Source of the DNA: Lentzea aerocolonigenes
Lineage (GTDB): Bacteria; Actinomycetota; Actinomycetes; Mycobacteriales; Pseudonocardiaceae
DNA: 42,992 nucleotides
Assembly (NCBI RefSeq): GCF_000955955.1
Contig: NZ_JYJG01000061.1
Coordinates: forward strand, 1 to 42,992
Direction of reading: 5' to 3'
A program made the translations under genes and the position numbers. Positions 17,781-25,758 of this stretch are shown here, piece after piece (the stretch's first letter is position 1; every line of letters begins with the position of its first letter). The notes beneath the pieces are model-generated. The model was not told the DNA's origin. It saw only the letters and a program-made list of their open reading frames with translations, and ran no database searches.

Positions 17781-19273
17781 TCGTACTCGAATCCTCGGTT
17801 CATGGCGTCAGCACGCTCGTCGTCGGACGACGGGTCCTGACCCTTGTTGTAGCCGTACTTGATGCCCTGCTCCACGGCGAGGCCGGGCGCGTTCTCCATG
17901 ACACCGTTCTTGATCGCCGTCGGCACGTGGCCGGTGCCGCTCATTCCTGCCATGCGCAGGCCCGTCTCGGCGAGGTTCGTCGTCAGCGCGTGCTCACCGT
18001 CACCGCCCACGCCGAACCGCTCGGCGAAGCGGTTGCCCGTCTTCGACGCCATCGTCGCGGCCTCGGCGCCGTCGTCGATCTTGGTGTTGGCCTTGGTGAG
18101 GATCTTGGCCATCGGGTTGCCGTCGGCCTTGCGCATCAGCCACTTCTCGGCCTTGTTGCCGTTGCGCATGTCCTCGGCCTTCTCGACCAGCTTCTTCAAC
18201 GGGCCCTTGCGCAGCTTGACCAGCAGCTCTTCCAGCTTCTTGATCAACGGCATGAGCTTGCCGAGCAGCTGCTTGACCTTCATGCCCAGGCGCGCCATCG
18301 TGCCGGTGACCTCGGCCGTGGTGGCGACACCGGCGGCGGCCATCGAGGCGCCGGCCGTGATCCACGAGGCGGCCAGCGCGGCCAGCCACTCGATGATCAG
18401 GCCCATCACGAGCTCTTGCAGGATGTCGATGCAGATCTCGACGAACGCGTCGAAGAGATCGGCGGCGAGATCCAGCATCTGCTGCAGGCCGCGGATCTCG
18501 TTCGAGAACGCCTCCGCGCCCATGCCGAACTCGTCCATCTGCTTGCGGAACTTGTCGCCCGCCTCGCCCGTCCACGGCTGTGACATCGCGGACGCGCGGG
18601 TCTTCTCGTGCTCGCCGGCCTGCTGCACCCAGTCCGCGACCTTGCCCCAGCCCGTGGCGGTGCTGCGCATCTGCTCCGGGTCGCCGATCGCGGGTTCGAG
18701 CACGAACTCGACGATCGGGCTGATCACGATGCCGATGAGGAAGCCGAGGCCGTTGTCGATGAACGACTTGCCGGGGCTCATCACGAGCTGCATCTGCTCC
18801 ATGCGCGAGTTGACCGCCGCGATCGCCACGTCCGGCGGGCTGCTCGCTCGCGAGACGTCACCGCTGGTGCTCACCCACGAGCTGCCGTAGCCGGCGTTCT
18901 GCTCGAAGTTGCTCTTGCGCCCGGCGTCGCCCGCGCTGTTCAGATCGCCCAGCGTTCCAGGACCACCGCTGGAGCTGAGCTTCTGGAACCCCTGGTGGAT
19001 CGCGTCCTCGACGTCGCGGTACGTCTGCGCCGTCGCCTCCGTGCGCTCGGCCACGCCCTCCAGGAAGCCCTTGGCCTTGTTGGCCATGTCCTGGCATTCC
19101 TGCAGGCCCTCGAAGTACTTGAACGCCATCAGTTCGCCGAGCGGGCCGAAGCAGTCGTCGCTCACCCGCGCCTGTTCGAGCAGTGTCGCCAACTGTCCGA
19201 AGTGGCCCGCGGCCTCCTTCGAACCGTTGCTGTGTGCCGTGAGGGCACCGCCCTGCACGTTGAATCCCGTCAT
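17777..19273 (-). CDS. WXG/ESX-like protein with central membrane region, putative type VII secretion substrate
   Basis: 498 residues. The N-terminal ~100 residues are helical and ESX-like (AHSNGSKEAAGHFGQLATLLEQ; QTYRDVEDAIHQGFQKL). Residues about 165-190 are hydrophobic (FIDNGLGFLIGIVISPIVEF). A second helical-hairpin block contains SQPWTGEAGDKFRKQMDEF, a WxG turn as in WXG100 proteins, followed by a long hydrophobic stretch (LVMGLIIEWLAALAASWITAG) and a Lys-rich helix (KKLEELLVKLRKGPLKKLVEKAED). The C-terminal ~130 residues are Gly-rich and match no toxin fold I know. It resembles WXG-repeat proteins encoded beside YbaB genes. No EccC/EccD core gene is in the window, so secretion is inferred. 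Confidence 0.65.
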   Translation of the reverse strand: MTGFNVQGGALTAHSNGSKEAAGHFGQLATLLEQARVSDDCFGPLGELMAFKYFEGLQECQDMANKAKGFLEGVAERTEATAQTYRDVEDAIHQGFQKLSSSGGPGTLGDLNSAGDAGRKSNFEQNAGYGSSWVSTSGDVSRASSPPDVAIAAVNSRMEQMQLVMSPGKSFIDNGLGFLIGIVISPIVEFVLEPAIGDPEQMRSTATGWGKVADWVQQAGEHEKTRASAMSQPWTGEAGDKFRKQMDEFGMGAEAFSNEIRGLQQMLDLAADLFDAFVEICIDILQELVMGLIIEWLAALAASWITAGASMAAAGVATTAEVTGTMARLGMKVKQLLGKLMPLIKKLEELLVKLRKGPLKKLVEKAEDMRNGNKAEKWLMRKADGNPMAKILTKANTKIDDGAEAATMASKTGNRFAERFGVGGDGEHALTTNLAETGLRMAGMSGTGHVPTAIKNGVMENAPGLAVEQGIKYGYNKGQDPSSDDERADAMNRGFEYE

Positions 19274-19280
19274 GCCCCAG

Positions 19281-19826
19281 TCACCTCAGGATCGAGTTGC
19301 CGCCGAAGTCGTCATCGTCTGAGACCGGCCTGGGCCTCGGACGGTTCCCCGGTGCGGGGCGCGACACAGGCGGCGGCATGTGCCGCGGCGGTGGCGGTGG
19401 CACGTGCTGCTGCGGCGGCGGTGCGGAAAACTGCTGCTGCGGTGCGGAAAACTGCTGCTGGGGCGGGGCGTCCGGCATCATCACGCCGGCGTGCGCGTTG
19501 AACGCGTCCTTGAACTTCTCCGCCTGGTCGCCCAGCACCGGCACGACCGTCTCCTGCAGCATCTGCGCGGCCTGCTGCGTCGCCGCCCTGATCGTCGCCA
19601 GGATCTCCTGCTGCAGCTGCGTGTGGCTGTACTTCATCGCATTAGGACTGAGCTGCAATCCCAGCACCGCACCGGACGGCGCGACCGTGACGATCACCGA
19701 GCCGTCGCCGCTGCGAGCCTGTCCGCGCAGTTCCGAGATCTTGTCCTTGAGCTGGCCCGCTCTGGCGGCCTGCTCCTGGAACTCGCGGATCTTCTCTTCC
19801 AGCTGTGCCCTCCGGTCCGGCACCAT
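19281..19826 (-). CDS. YbaB/EbfC-family nucleoid-associated protein with Pro/Gln-rich tail
   Basis: 181 residues from ATG at 19826. The first ~105 residues form the YbaB fold: a long helix (RRAQLEEKIREFQEQAARAGQLKDKI), strands GSVIVTVAPSGAVLGLQLS, and a helix with THTQLQQEILATIRAATQQ-like text. The tail is low-complexity, with two copies of QQQFSAP and a Pro/Arg-rich stretch. YbaB proteins bind DNA as dimers, but in actinobacteria a subset sits next to WXG100-type genes and probably serves type VII secretion. It is 7 bp upstream of the WXG-like gene. An ATG 45 bp further upstream would add residues outside the family. Confidence 0.78.
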   Translation of the reverse strand: MVPDRRAQLEEKIREFQEQAARAGQLKDKISELRGQARSGDGSVIVTVAPSGAVLGLQLSPNAMKYSHTQLQQEILATIRAATQQAAQMLQETVVPVLGDQAEKFKDAFNAHAGVMMPDAPPQQQFSAPQQQFSAPPPQQHVPPPPPRHMPPPVSRPAPGNRPRPRPVSDDDDFGGNSILR

Positions 19827-19895
19827 CGACCCCTTCCCCAGTTCCGAGCAGGTCGAGGACAACGCTAGCAACCGGGTCCGACAGTCCTCTGACGT

Positions 19896-20777
19896 TCACC
19901 GGAAAAGGATGCGGGTGATCTCCGTGTCAGTCTGCCGACCGGCGTCGTAGCCGCCTTCGCCCCTGAGGTTGTTCATGATCGCCACGGTGTACCTGGCGTC
20001 CTGCCCGACGAAGCCGACGGAGTTCATCACCCAGCCGCCGTCTTCCTCTGACCAGCCGTTCTTGTTGCCGGAGTCGGGCCCGTAGACACCCCACTGCTGC
20101 TCGGGACCGACCTGCCGCATCTGCCCGACGATGTACTCGCGGTCCTCGGCCGGAACGGTGTCCAGCACGTAGTTGATCAATCGGTCGAGGTCGTTCGTCG
20201 TGCACTTCTGGAAACCCCAATAGGGAAAAGTCGACGAATATCCCTTTTGCGGTACCAATTCGGTCATTCCGTACTTCGGGAACGCCGCGTTGAACGTCGA
20301 GCCGGTGTACTTCTTCCACAGCGAGTCCGCGGCGTTGTCGTCCGAGCTGTGCAGCATCGCGGTCATCAAGCGGCGGTCGTCGGAGGTGAGCGTGATCTTG
20401 CCCGACCGGTTGCGCTCCAGCAGGTTCACCACCATCGCGAGCTTGATCGTCGAGGCCGTCCACGTCATGTCGCCCGCGTGGTCGTTGCGCCACGTCACGC
20501 CGGTCTTGCGGTCGCGCAGCACGATGCCGACGGTCCCCGGCCTGGTCTCGGCGTACGCCTTCGCGTCCACGATGCGCTTCTGGAACCCGCACTCGAAGCC
20601 GCTGTCGGGCAACGCGCACACCTCGGGTGTGACGACGGCTGCGGCGGGCGTGTGCGAAGTCGACGGGGACGTCGGTTGCGTGCTCGTGGGGGCGGAAGGA
20701 GCCGCCACCCCGGCTTGACCACACGCAGTGAGGGCAAGCGCGCACGCAACAAGGATCGGACGGAGCATGAGCCGCAC
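19896..20777 (-). CDS. Lipoprotein with class A beta-lactamase/penicillin-binding fold
   Basis: 293 residues from GTG at 20777 (an ATG three codons in is equally possible). Lipobox ALALTACG with Cys19, then a Thr/Pro/Ser linker. The serine hydrolase motifs are S109-x-x-K112 in WTASTIKLAM, the SDN-like SSDDNAAD near 144-150, and a KTG-equivalent NKNGW near residue 240. It lacks the KTG of classical class A beta-lactamases, so a DD-peptidase-like or beta-lactamase-like activity on the outer membrane face is possible, or a non-catalytic role. It lies 69 bp upstream of the YbaB operon on the same strand and may be co-expressed. Confidence 0.8.
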   Translation of the reverse strand: MRLMLRPILVACALALTACGQAGVAAPSAPTSTQPTSPSTSHTPAAAVVTPEVCALPDSGFECGFQKRIVDAKAYAETRPGTVGIVLRDRKTGVTWRNDHAGDMTWTASTIKLAMVVNLLERNRSGKITLTSDDRRLMTAMLHSSDDNAADSLWKKYTGSTFNAAFPKYGMTELVPQKGYSSTFPYWGFQKCTTNDLDRLINYVLDTVPAEDREYIVGQMRQVGPEQQWGVYGPDSGNKNGWSEEDGGWVMNSVGFVGQDARYTVAIMNNLRGEGGYDAGRQTDTEITRILFR

Positions 20778-20851
20778 GCTATAGGGGCCAATCGGCGGTA
20801 GTCGACCGCCATACGGACGCGGAGATCAAGTCCGGCGCAAGTTAAAGATGT

Positions 20852-20903
20852 TTGACACGGTGTCTGCTTCGTTTTACCTTGGCCGTGTCAGGTTTCTTTG
20901 ACA
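20852..20903 (+). promoter_or_regulatory. Promoter and dyads upstream of the membrane protein/XRE/oxidoreductase operon
   Basis: TTGACA (20852-20857) and TACCTT (20875-20880) are spaced by 17 bp, a good housekeeping-type promoter. The palindrome GACAC-G-GTGTC (20854-20864) overlaps the -35 box. A second dyad TGTCA-N8-TGACA (20886-20903) lies past the predicted start. The same GACA/TGTC half-sites occur in both, so the XRE protein of the operon is a plausible repressor. Confidence 0.65.
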
Positions 20904-20916
20904 TCAGGGGTGGGCC

Positions 20917-21339
20917 GTGGCGGTTGAGGAGAAGCGGGCGTGGGCTTTGGCGGCGTCCGCGCTGGTCGGTTATGCCGTGTATGTCGTGCTTGTGCTGACG
21001 GGCAGACATGGGCGCCCGCTGGCTGAAACGCCGTACATCGGGGCGCTGCTGTGGACGATCGGGCTCGGGATCGTCTTCGGCGTCGTGACGGGGATCTGGT
21101 TCGGCATCGCCGCGCGCAACGACGGCCTGCAGGCCGACGAACGGGACCGCGAGATCGGCCGGTTCGGCGACCACGTCGGCCAGTCGTTCGTCGTGATCGG
21201 GGGCATCTCGGCGATGGCGCTGGCGATGTTCGAGGTGGCCCACTTCTGGATCGCGAACGTGCTCTACCTGTGCTTCGTGTTGTCCGCGTTGTTCGGCTCC
21301 ATGGCCAAGATCGCGGCTTACCGACGGGGAATGCCGTGA
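20917..21339 (+). CDS. Small integral membrane protein, partner of the XRE regulator
   Basis: 140 residues from GTG at 20917 (AGGGGTGGG upstream). Four hydrophobic segments: ALAASALVGYAVYVVLVL, IGALLWTIGLGIVFGVVTGIWFG, SFVVIGGISAMALAMFEV and WIANVLYLCFVLSALFGSMAKI. Between the second and third is a short charged loop (ARNDGLQADERDREIG). No family function is known to me. The pairing of a four-helix protein with a minimal XRE protein is common in Gram-positive bacteria and often looks like a sensor/anti-regulator pair, which is inference. The stop overlaps the next start (GTGA). Confidence 0.7.
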   Translation: MAVEEKRAWALAASALVGYAVYVVLVLTGRHGRPLAETPYIGALLWTIGLGIVFGVVTGIWFGIAARNDGLQADERDREIGRFGDHVGQSFVVIGGISAMALAMFEVAHFWIANVLYLCFVLSALFGSMAKIAAYRRGMP

Positions 21340-21560
21340 AGCCCACGAAAGTCACGAACTCCATCCGCGCGCTGCGGTTCGCGAACGGCGAGATGAAGCA
21401 GGCCGATCTCGCGAAGGCCATCGGCGTGACGCGGCAGACGCTGATCGCCATCGAGCAGGGGAAGTACTCGCCCTCGCTCGAGGTCGCGTTCAAGATCGCA
21501 CGCGTGTTCAAGGTGTCGCTCGAAGACGTTTTCCAGTACCCGGAGGAGGAAGAGCTGTGA
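21336..21560 (+). CDS. Minimal XRE-family helix-turn-helix regulator
   Basis: 74 residues, almost only the DNA-binding domain: RFANGEMKQADLAKAIGVTRQTLIAIEQGKYSPSLEVAFKIARVF, followed by SLEDVFQYPEEEE. The pattern (Q..LA...GV.R.TI...E.G.Y.PSL..A..IA) is the classical five-helix XRE fold of the YozG/Cro-type. GTG at 21336 overlaps the TGA of the membrane protein by 4 nt and its own TGA overlaps the next GTG in the same way, giving a tightly coupled three-gene operon. It probably binds the GACAC/TGTCA dyads upstream. Confidence 0.88.
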   Translation: MKPTKVTNSIRALRFANGEMKQADLAKAIGVTRQTLIAIEQGKYSPSLEVAFKIARVFKVSLEDVFQYPEEEEL

Positions 21561-22501
21561 AGGCTGTCGTGCAACGAAGATGGGGATCGGCGGTGCTCGG
21601 TGACCTGGACGTGCCTGTGCCTGGGCCAGGCGAGGTTCTGCTGGAGGTGCGGGCCGCGGGTGTCGACATGGGCACCTGGCACCTGCTGAGCGGGAAGCCG
21701 TACCTGGTGCGGTTCATCGGGTACGGCTTCCGCGGCCCGAAGTCACCGGTGCCGGGCATGGACGTCTCCGGTGTGGTGGCGGAGACAGGCCCCGGTGTCA
21801 CCGGGTTCGCGCCCGGCGACGAGGTGTTCGGCACGTGCTCCGGGGCGTTCGCCGAGTACACCGTCGCGCCGGTCTCGCAACTGGCGCGCAAGCCGGCCGG
21901 GCTCTCGTTCGCGGAGGCGGCCGCCGTGCCGATCTCGGGTGGGACGGCACTCGAGGGGCTGCGTGAAGTGCAAGCGGGGCAACGGGTCGCGGTGCTCGGC
22001 GCCGGTGGTGGCGTCGGCTCGTACGGGGTGCAGGTCGCGAAAGCCCTCGGCGCGCACGTGACCGGCGTGTGCAGCACGCGGAAAGTGGAGCTGGTGCGGT
22101 CGCTGGGCGCGGACGAGGTCGTCGACTACACGGTCGCGGACTTCACCGGCACCTACGACCTCATCCTCGACTGCGGCGGGAACCGGTCGTTGTCCAGGCT
22201 CCGCAAGGCTTCCACGCCACGCGGAACCATCGTGCTCGTCGGCGCAGAGACCGGGGGAGCGATCACCGGCGGGTTCGAACGGGCGTTGCGCGCGGTCGCG
22301 TTGAACCCGTTCGTCTCGCAGAAGTTCGTGATGCTGATCTCGAAGGCACGCGCTGAGGTCTTCGACGAGCTGCGCGTGCTGATCGAGGCAGGTCAGCTCA
22401 AACCAGCCGTGGAAAGAACCTTCCCGCTGTCCGAGGCGCTCGACGCCGTCGAACACGTCTACTCGCGACGGTCCATCGGCAAGGTCGTCGTCACGATCTG
22501 A
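21557..22501 (+). CDS. MDR-family NAD(P)H-dependent oxidoreductase (quinone reductase type)
   Basis: 314 residues. GroES-like domain with VPVPGPGEVLLEVRAAGVDMGTW and PVPGMDVSGVVAETGPGV, then the Rossmann nucleotide site AVLGAGGGVGSYGVQVAK. It lacks the cysteine cluster of zinc alcohol dehydrogenases, so it is probably a zinc-free quinone oxidoreductase or enoyl reductase. The GTG start overlaps the XRE stop, placing its expression under that regulator; it may be the effector gene of the operon. The 3' end overlaps the convergent amidohydrolase by 43 bp. Confidence 0.88.
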   Translation: MKAVVQRRWGSAVLGDLDVPVPGPGEVLLEVRAAGVDMGTWHLLSGKPYLVRFIGYGFRGPKSPVPGMDVSGVVAETGPGVTGFAPGDEVFGTCSGAFAEYTVAPVSQLARKPAGLSFAEAAAVPISGGTALEGLREVQAGQRVAVLGAGGGVGSYGVQVAKALGAHVTGVCSTRKVELVRSLGADEVVDYTVADFTGTYDLILDCGGNRSLSRLRKASTPRGTIVLVGAETGGAITGGFERALRAVALNPFVSQKFVMLISKARAEVFDELRVLIEAGQLKPAVERTFPLSEALDAVEHVYSRRSIGKVVVTI

Positions 22502-23640
22502 CCGCCGATCACCACGGTGGTCACGGACCTCAACGCCGTGATGTCCCGCATGGGATCTCCTTGCACGGCAATGATGTCGGCGTCCCAGCCCGGCTTGAGC
22601 ACACCCTTGGTGACGCCGAGCGCCTTCGCCGCCTGACTCGTCGCGGCGGCCAGCGCACCCGCGTTCGGCACGCCGCCCTTGACGAGATCGGCCACGGAGA
22701 CCCCGATGATCCCGTGCGCCTTGCCCGCACTGATGCCGCCATCGGTGCCGGCCACGGTCTTCACGCCGTGGTCGAACATCCTGCCCGCCGTGTCGACCTT
22801 GCGGGCGTAGCTCATGCCCACCTTCGCCCAGAGCTCCTGCAGCTGCGGCGGTGGTGCCACGACGGTGCCCAGCGTGTGGCAGACGACGATGTCCGCCTCC
22901 GCGATCGCGTCCATCAGCTCGACCGGGACGTGAATTCCCTTGTCCGTCAAGCAGGTGCAGTGCTCGATGCCGTCCACGCCCGCGGCCACGGCGCGTTGGA
23001 CGGAATCGAGGCTGTGGGCGTGGGCGGTCACCGGAAGGCCGTGGTGGTGGGCTTCTTCCACCACCACGCGCAGTTCCTGTTCGCTGAACTGGCATCCGCT
23101 CACCGCGGTGCCGGTGGTCGTGAACCCGCCACTGGCCATGACCTTCACGACGTCGACCCGGCGTTCGGCCCGCTCGCGCACGGCCTGGCGCAGCTCGTCC
23201 TCCCCGGTGGTCTCACCGCCCATCGACCAGCAGTGACCCTGGTTGCTGGTGATGGGCGGGCCGGAGCCCAGGACGCGTTGCCGGTGGCGATCCCGTTGGT
23301 CGATCACGGACCACTGGTGGTCGCCGAGGTCGCGAACCGTCGTGACGCCCGCCGCGAGCTGGCGTTCCAGCGCGGTCCTGATCACCGCGTCCAGCTCGTC
23401 GGACGTGTAGCCGGGGATGCGGTCGAGCGCACCCAACTCGCTGTCCCCGCCCAGGTGGACGTGGGTGTCGATCAGTCCCGGTAGGACGGTGGCGGTGCCG
23501 AGATCGACGACCTCGGCACCGGGAACGTCGGGACTGCCCTGCTCGACGGCCTTGATCGTGCCGTTCTCGGTGATGACCGTGACGGGGCCGGCGACGGAGT
23601 GCTCACCGTCGAACGCACGCCCTGCTCGCAGCGCCAGCAT
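22459..23640 (-). CDS. Metal-dependent amidohydrolase (imidazolonepropionase/prolidase-like)
   Basis: 393 residues, complete. Metal ligands are visible: H60 and H62 in LPGLIDTHVHLGG, Lys in VDVVKVMASGG (carboxylated in the family), His in LPVTAHAHS, His in GIEHCTCL and Asp in TVAGTDGG. An N-terminal small beta-sandwich precedes the barrel as usual. It hydrolyses an amide, cyclic amide or dipeptide; the substrate is open. It starts 31 bp downstream of the ribA stop on the same strand, so it is likely co-transcribed with the unusual GTP cyclohydrolase II and may act in the same pathway, for example in opening a ring or removing an acyl group. That role is inference. Confidence 0.85.
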   Translation of the reverse strand: MLALRAGRAFDGEHSVAGPVTVITENGTIKAVEQGSPDVPGAEVVDLGTATVLPGLIDTHVHLGGDSELGALDRIPGYTSDELDAVIRTALERQLAAGVTTVRDLGDHQWSVIDQRDRHRQRVLGSGPPITSNQGHCWSMGGETTGEDELRQAVRERAERRVDVVKVMASGGFTTTGTAVSGCQFSEQELRVVVEEAHHHGLPVTAHAHSLDSVQRAVAAGVDGIEHCTCLTDKGIHVPVELMDAIAEADIVVCHTLGTVVAPPPQLQELWAKVGMSYARKVDTAGRMFDHGVKTVAGTDGGISAGKAHGIIGVSVADLVKGGVPNAGALAAATSQAAKALGVTKGVLKPGWDADIIAVQGDPMRDITALRSVTTVVIGGQIVTTTLPMDRRE

Positions 23641-23671
23641 CGAGACATTCTGAGCGGCACGTGCGGGGAAA

Positions 23672-24304
23672 TCAACGGGCGTGCGGCAGCGTGAACGAGT
23701 CGACCTGCGGCAGGTCGTGACCGAGCCGGTCGCGCTTCGCCGTCAGGTACGCGATGTTGTGCGGGTTGGGCGTCATCAGCGACGGCACCCGAGCCGTGAC
23801 CGGGATGCCGTTCTCCTCCAGCGCCGCGATCTTGTCCGGGTTGTTGGACATCAGGCGCACCGACTGCACGCGGAGGTGGCGCAGCACGCGGGCGGCGGGC
23901 GTGTAGTCCCGGACGTCCACGGGAAGACCCAGCGACGTCGCGGAGTCCAGCGTGTCCAGGCCCTGGTCCTGCAGGACGTGGGTGCGGATCTTGTCCACCA
24001 GACCGATGCCCCGGCCCTCGTGGCCGCGCAGGTAGACCAGGATGCCGCTGCCTTCGCGCACGATGGTGTTCAGCGCGGCGTCCAGCTGTTCACCGCACTC
24101 GCAGCGCATGGCCGCGAAGATGTCACCGGTCATGCACTCGGAGTGGATGCGCACGAGGACGTTCTCGCGCAGCTTCGTCTTGCCGTAGACGAGAGCCATG
24201 TGCTCGTGACCGTCCGCCCGGAACGCGACTGCGCGGAAGGTGCCACGGCGGGTCACCAGGTCGGACTCCGCCACGTCGTCCTCGTTGAAGGTCTGTTCGA
24301 ACAT
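23672..24304 (-). CDS. ribA: GTP cyclohydrolase II, variant with the catalytic Tyr replaced by His
   Basis: 210 residues from ATG at 24304. Zinc ligands C57, C68 and C70 (HSECMTGDIF and RCECGEQL), and the GTP-binding YLRGHEGRGIGL are intact. E. coli RibA Y105, in the KIRAYALQDQG segment, aligns with H109 here (KIRTHVLQDQG). From memory, a paralogue in S. coelicolor (SCO6655) with a change at this Tyr stops at the formylated intermediate (FAPy) and does not remove the formyl group. The enzyme should therefore open GTP and release pyrophosphate but may leave FAPy as product. It is not fused to RibB and does not sit in a riboflavin operon; its neighbours are a T-fold protein, a creatininase and a RibD-C reductase. 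Classic riboflavin synthesis is a less likely role. Confidence 0.88.
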   Translation of the reverse strand: MFEQTFNEDDVAESDLVTRRGTFRAVAFRADGHEHMALVYGKTKLRENVLVRIHSECMTGDIFAAMRCECGEQLDAALNTIVREGSGILVYLRGHEGRGIGLVDKIRTHVLQDQGLDTLDSATSLGLPVDVRDYTPAARVLRHLRVQSVRLMSNNPDKIAALEENGIPVTARVPSLMTPNPHNIAYLTAKRDRLGHDLPQVDSFTLPHAR

Positions 24305-24398
24305 CTCGGGTCCCCTCGTCCACCTGGCGCCTCCCGAACGTTCAACTACGCTCGGATGCGAGGTCGCACCGTAACCCGACCGCACAGCGGAGGTCATC

Positions 24399-24809
24399 CT
24401 GTTCAGCATCACCGTCCGCGATCACGTGATGATCGCCCACAGTTTCCGCGGCGAGGTCTTCGGTCCGGCACAACGTCTCCATGGAGCAACGTTCCTGGTG
24501 GACGCGACGTTCAAACGTCTTGAGCTGGATTCGGACAACATCGTTGTCGACATCGGACTCGCCACACAGGAGCTGAACAAGGTCCTGGCGGCGTTCAACT
24601 ACCGCAATCTGGACGAGGAACCGCAGTTCGCGGGCATCAACACGTCCACGGAGTGGCTCGCCAAGCACATCGCGGACCAGCTCGCGGAGAAGATTTCCGA
24701 GGGTGCTCTCGGTGAGGGCGCTCACGGCATCGATGCGATCGCCGTCACACTCCACGAGTCCCATGTGGCGTGGGCCGGCTACGAGCGTGCACTTCGTACT
24801 GCCGGCTGA
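24399..24809 (+). CDS. PTPS/QueD T-fold homologue lacking canonical catalytic residues
   Basis: 136 residues if read from CTG at 24399, which has GGAGGT four bases upstream and gives the usual (M)[15 protein letters not shown] start; a GTG/ATG pair nine codons later is the alternative. The T-fold is clear ([76 protein letters not shown]). In true PTPS/QueD the zinc motif is HGH with a nearby catalytic Cys; here it is HGA with no Cys in the loop, so a zinc ligand and the nucleophile are missing. The Glu of LHES that anchors the pterin is kept. From memory SCO6650 of S. coelicolor is a like protein: T-fold hexamer, no zinc, no PTPS activity, pterin pocket retained. It is divergent from ribA across 94 bp and its end overlaps the glycosyltransferase start by 23 nt. 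Confidence 0.85.
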   Translation: MFSITVRDHVMIAHSFRGEVFGPAQRLHGATFLVDATFKRLELDSDNIVVDIGLATQELNKVLAAFNYRNLDEEPQFAGINTSTEWLAKHIADQLAEKISEGALGEGAHGIDAIAVTLHESHVAWAGYERALRTAG

Positions 24810-25758
24810 CGCCGACGACCCGGCCAGTCCCAGCGGCGGCAACGTCTACGACCTCAGGGTGATGGGAGACCTCACCCGTCTGAGCGTCGCTGGTGACTGG
24901 CCGTGCCCGGCCGATGTCACGGCGTTGGAGCAAACGCTTGCGGGCATTCCGGACGGCGAGGTCGTACTGCTCGACGGCCTGGTCGGCTGTGGTGTGCCCG
25001 AGGTCGTCGTGCCGCACGCGCGACGGCTGAAGCTGGCTGTGCTGGTGCACCTGCCGTTGGCTGACGAGACCGGCCTCGATCCCGCGACGGCCTCGATCTT
25101 GAACGAGAAGGAACGCCAGGTCCTGCGGGCTGCGAGCGCGGTCGTCGCGACCAGTCCGACGGCCGCGCGCAACATCAGGAGCAGGCACGGGCTGGACGCC
25201 GTGCACGTGGTGGTTCCCGGAACCGATGCGGCGCCGGAAGCTGCGGGAACCGACGGGGTCAGCGAGCTGCTGTGCGTTGCCTCGATCACACCCCGAAAAG
25301 GCCACGACCTGCTGATCAGGGTGTTGCAGAAGATCGACTACGAGTGGCGGCTCGTGTGCGCGGGGCCGATTCGGCCGTTCGCTGGGACATTGCCTGAGGA
25401 CGATCGTGTCAGCTTCCCAGGATCGCTCACCGGCGAGGCTCTGACCAGGGCTTATGACGCCGCTGACCTGTTCGTGCTGGCATCGCGCAACGAGACCTAC
25501 GGGATGGTCGTCACCGAGGCGCTCGCACGAGGTTTGCCGGTGATCGCGAGCGCGGTGCCGGACGCATTGGGGGACGGCGGGCTGCTCGTTCCGGCTGGTG
25601 ACGAAAATGCATTGGAAGCTGCGCTAACGCGGTGGTTCCAAGATCAAGAATTCCGGGCTGGACTGCGGGCGCGAGCACGGGCGAGGCGTGCGGTTCTGTC
25701 CACTTGGGATGAATCCACAGAGGACCTGCGGAGGGTGCTGGCTAGTCTGCGGCCATGA
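24787..25758 (+). CDS. GT4-family glycosyltransferase
   Basis: 323 residues from GTG at 24787, inside the last codons of the T-fold gene; homologues start HFVLPAD-like with GGNVYDLRV near residue 18. GT-B fold: acceptor-side N-domain, then [11 protein letters not shown] (R170, K171 for phosphate) and the E-x7-E signature E236/E244 in [19 protein letters not shown], typical of retaining GT4 enzymes that use nucleotide sugars. The protein is short for the family because the N-domain is reduced. It probably adds a sugar to a product of the pathway or to a lipid carrier. It overlaps the methyltransferase start by 4 nt. Confidence 0.88.
   Translation: MHFVLPADADDPASPSGGNVYDLRVMGDLTRLSVAGDWPCPADVTALEQTLAGIPDGEVVLLDGLVGCGVPEVVVPHARRLKLAVLVHLPLADETGLDPATASILNEKERQVLRAASAVVATSPTAARNIRSRHGLDAVHVVVPGTDAAPEAAGTDGVSELLCVASITPRKGHDLLIRVLQKIDYEWRLVCAGPIRPFAGTLPEDDRVSFPGSLTGEALTRAYDAADLFVLASRNETYGMVVTEALARGLPVIASAVPDALGDGGLLVPAGDENALEAALTRWFQDQEFRAGLRARARARRAVLSTWDESTEDLRRVLASLRP

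Noticed and set aside
23672..24304. Housekeeping riboflavin gene
   Set aside because: No ribB, ribD deaminase, ribE or ribH nearby, and the catalytic Tyr is replaced.
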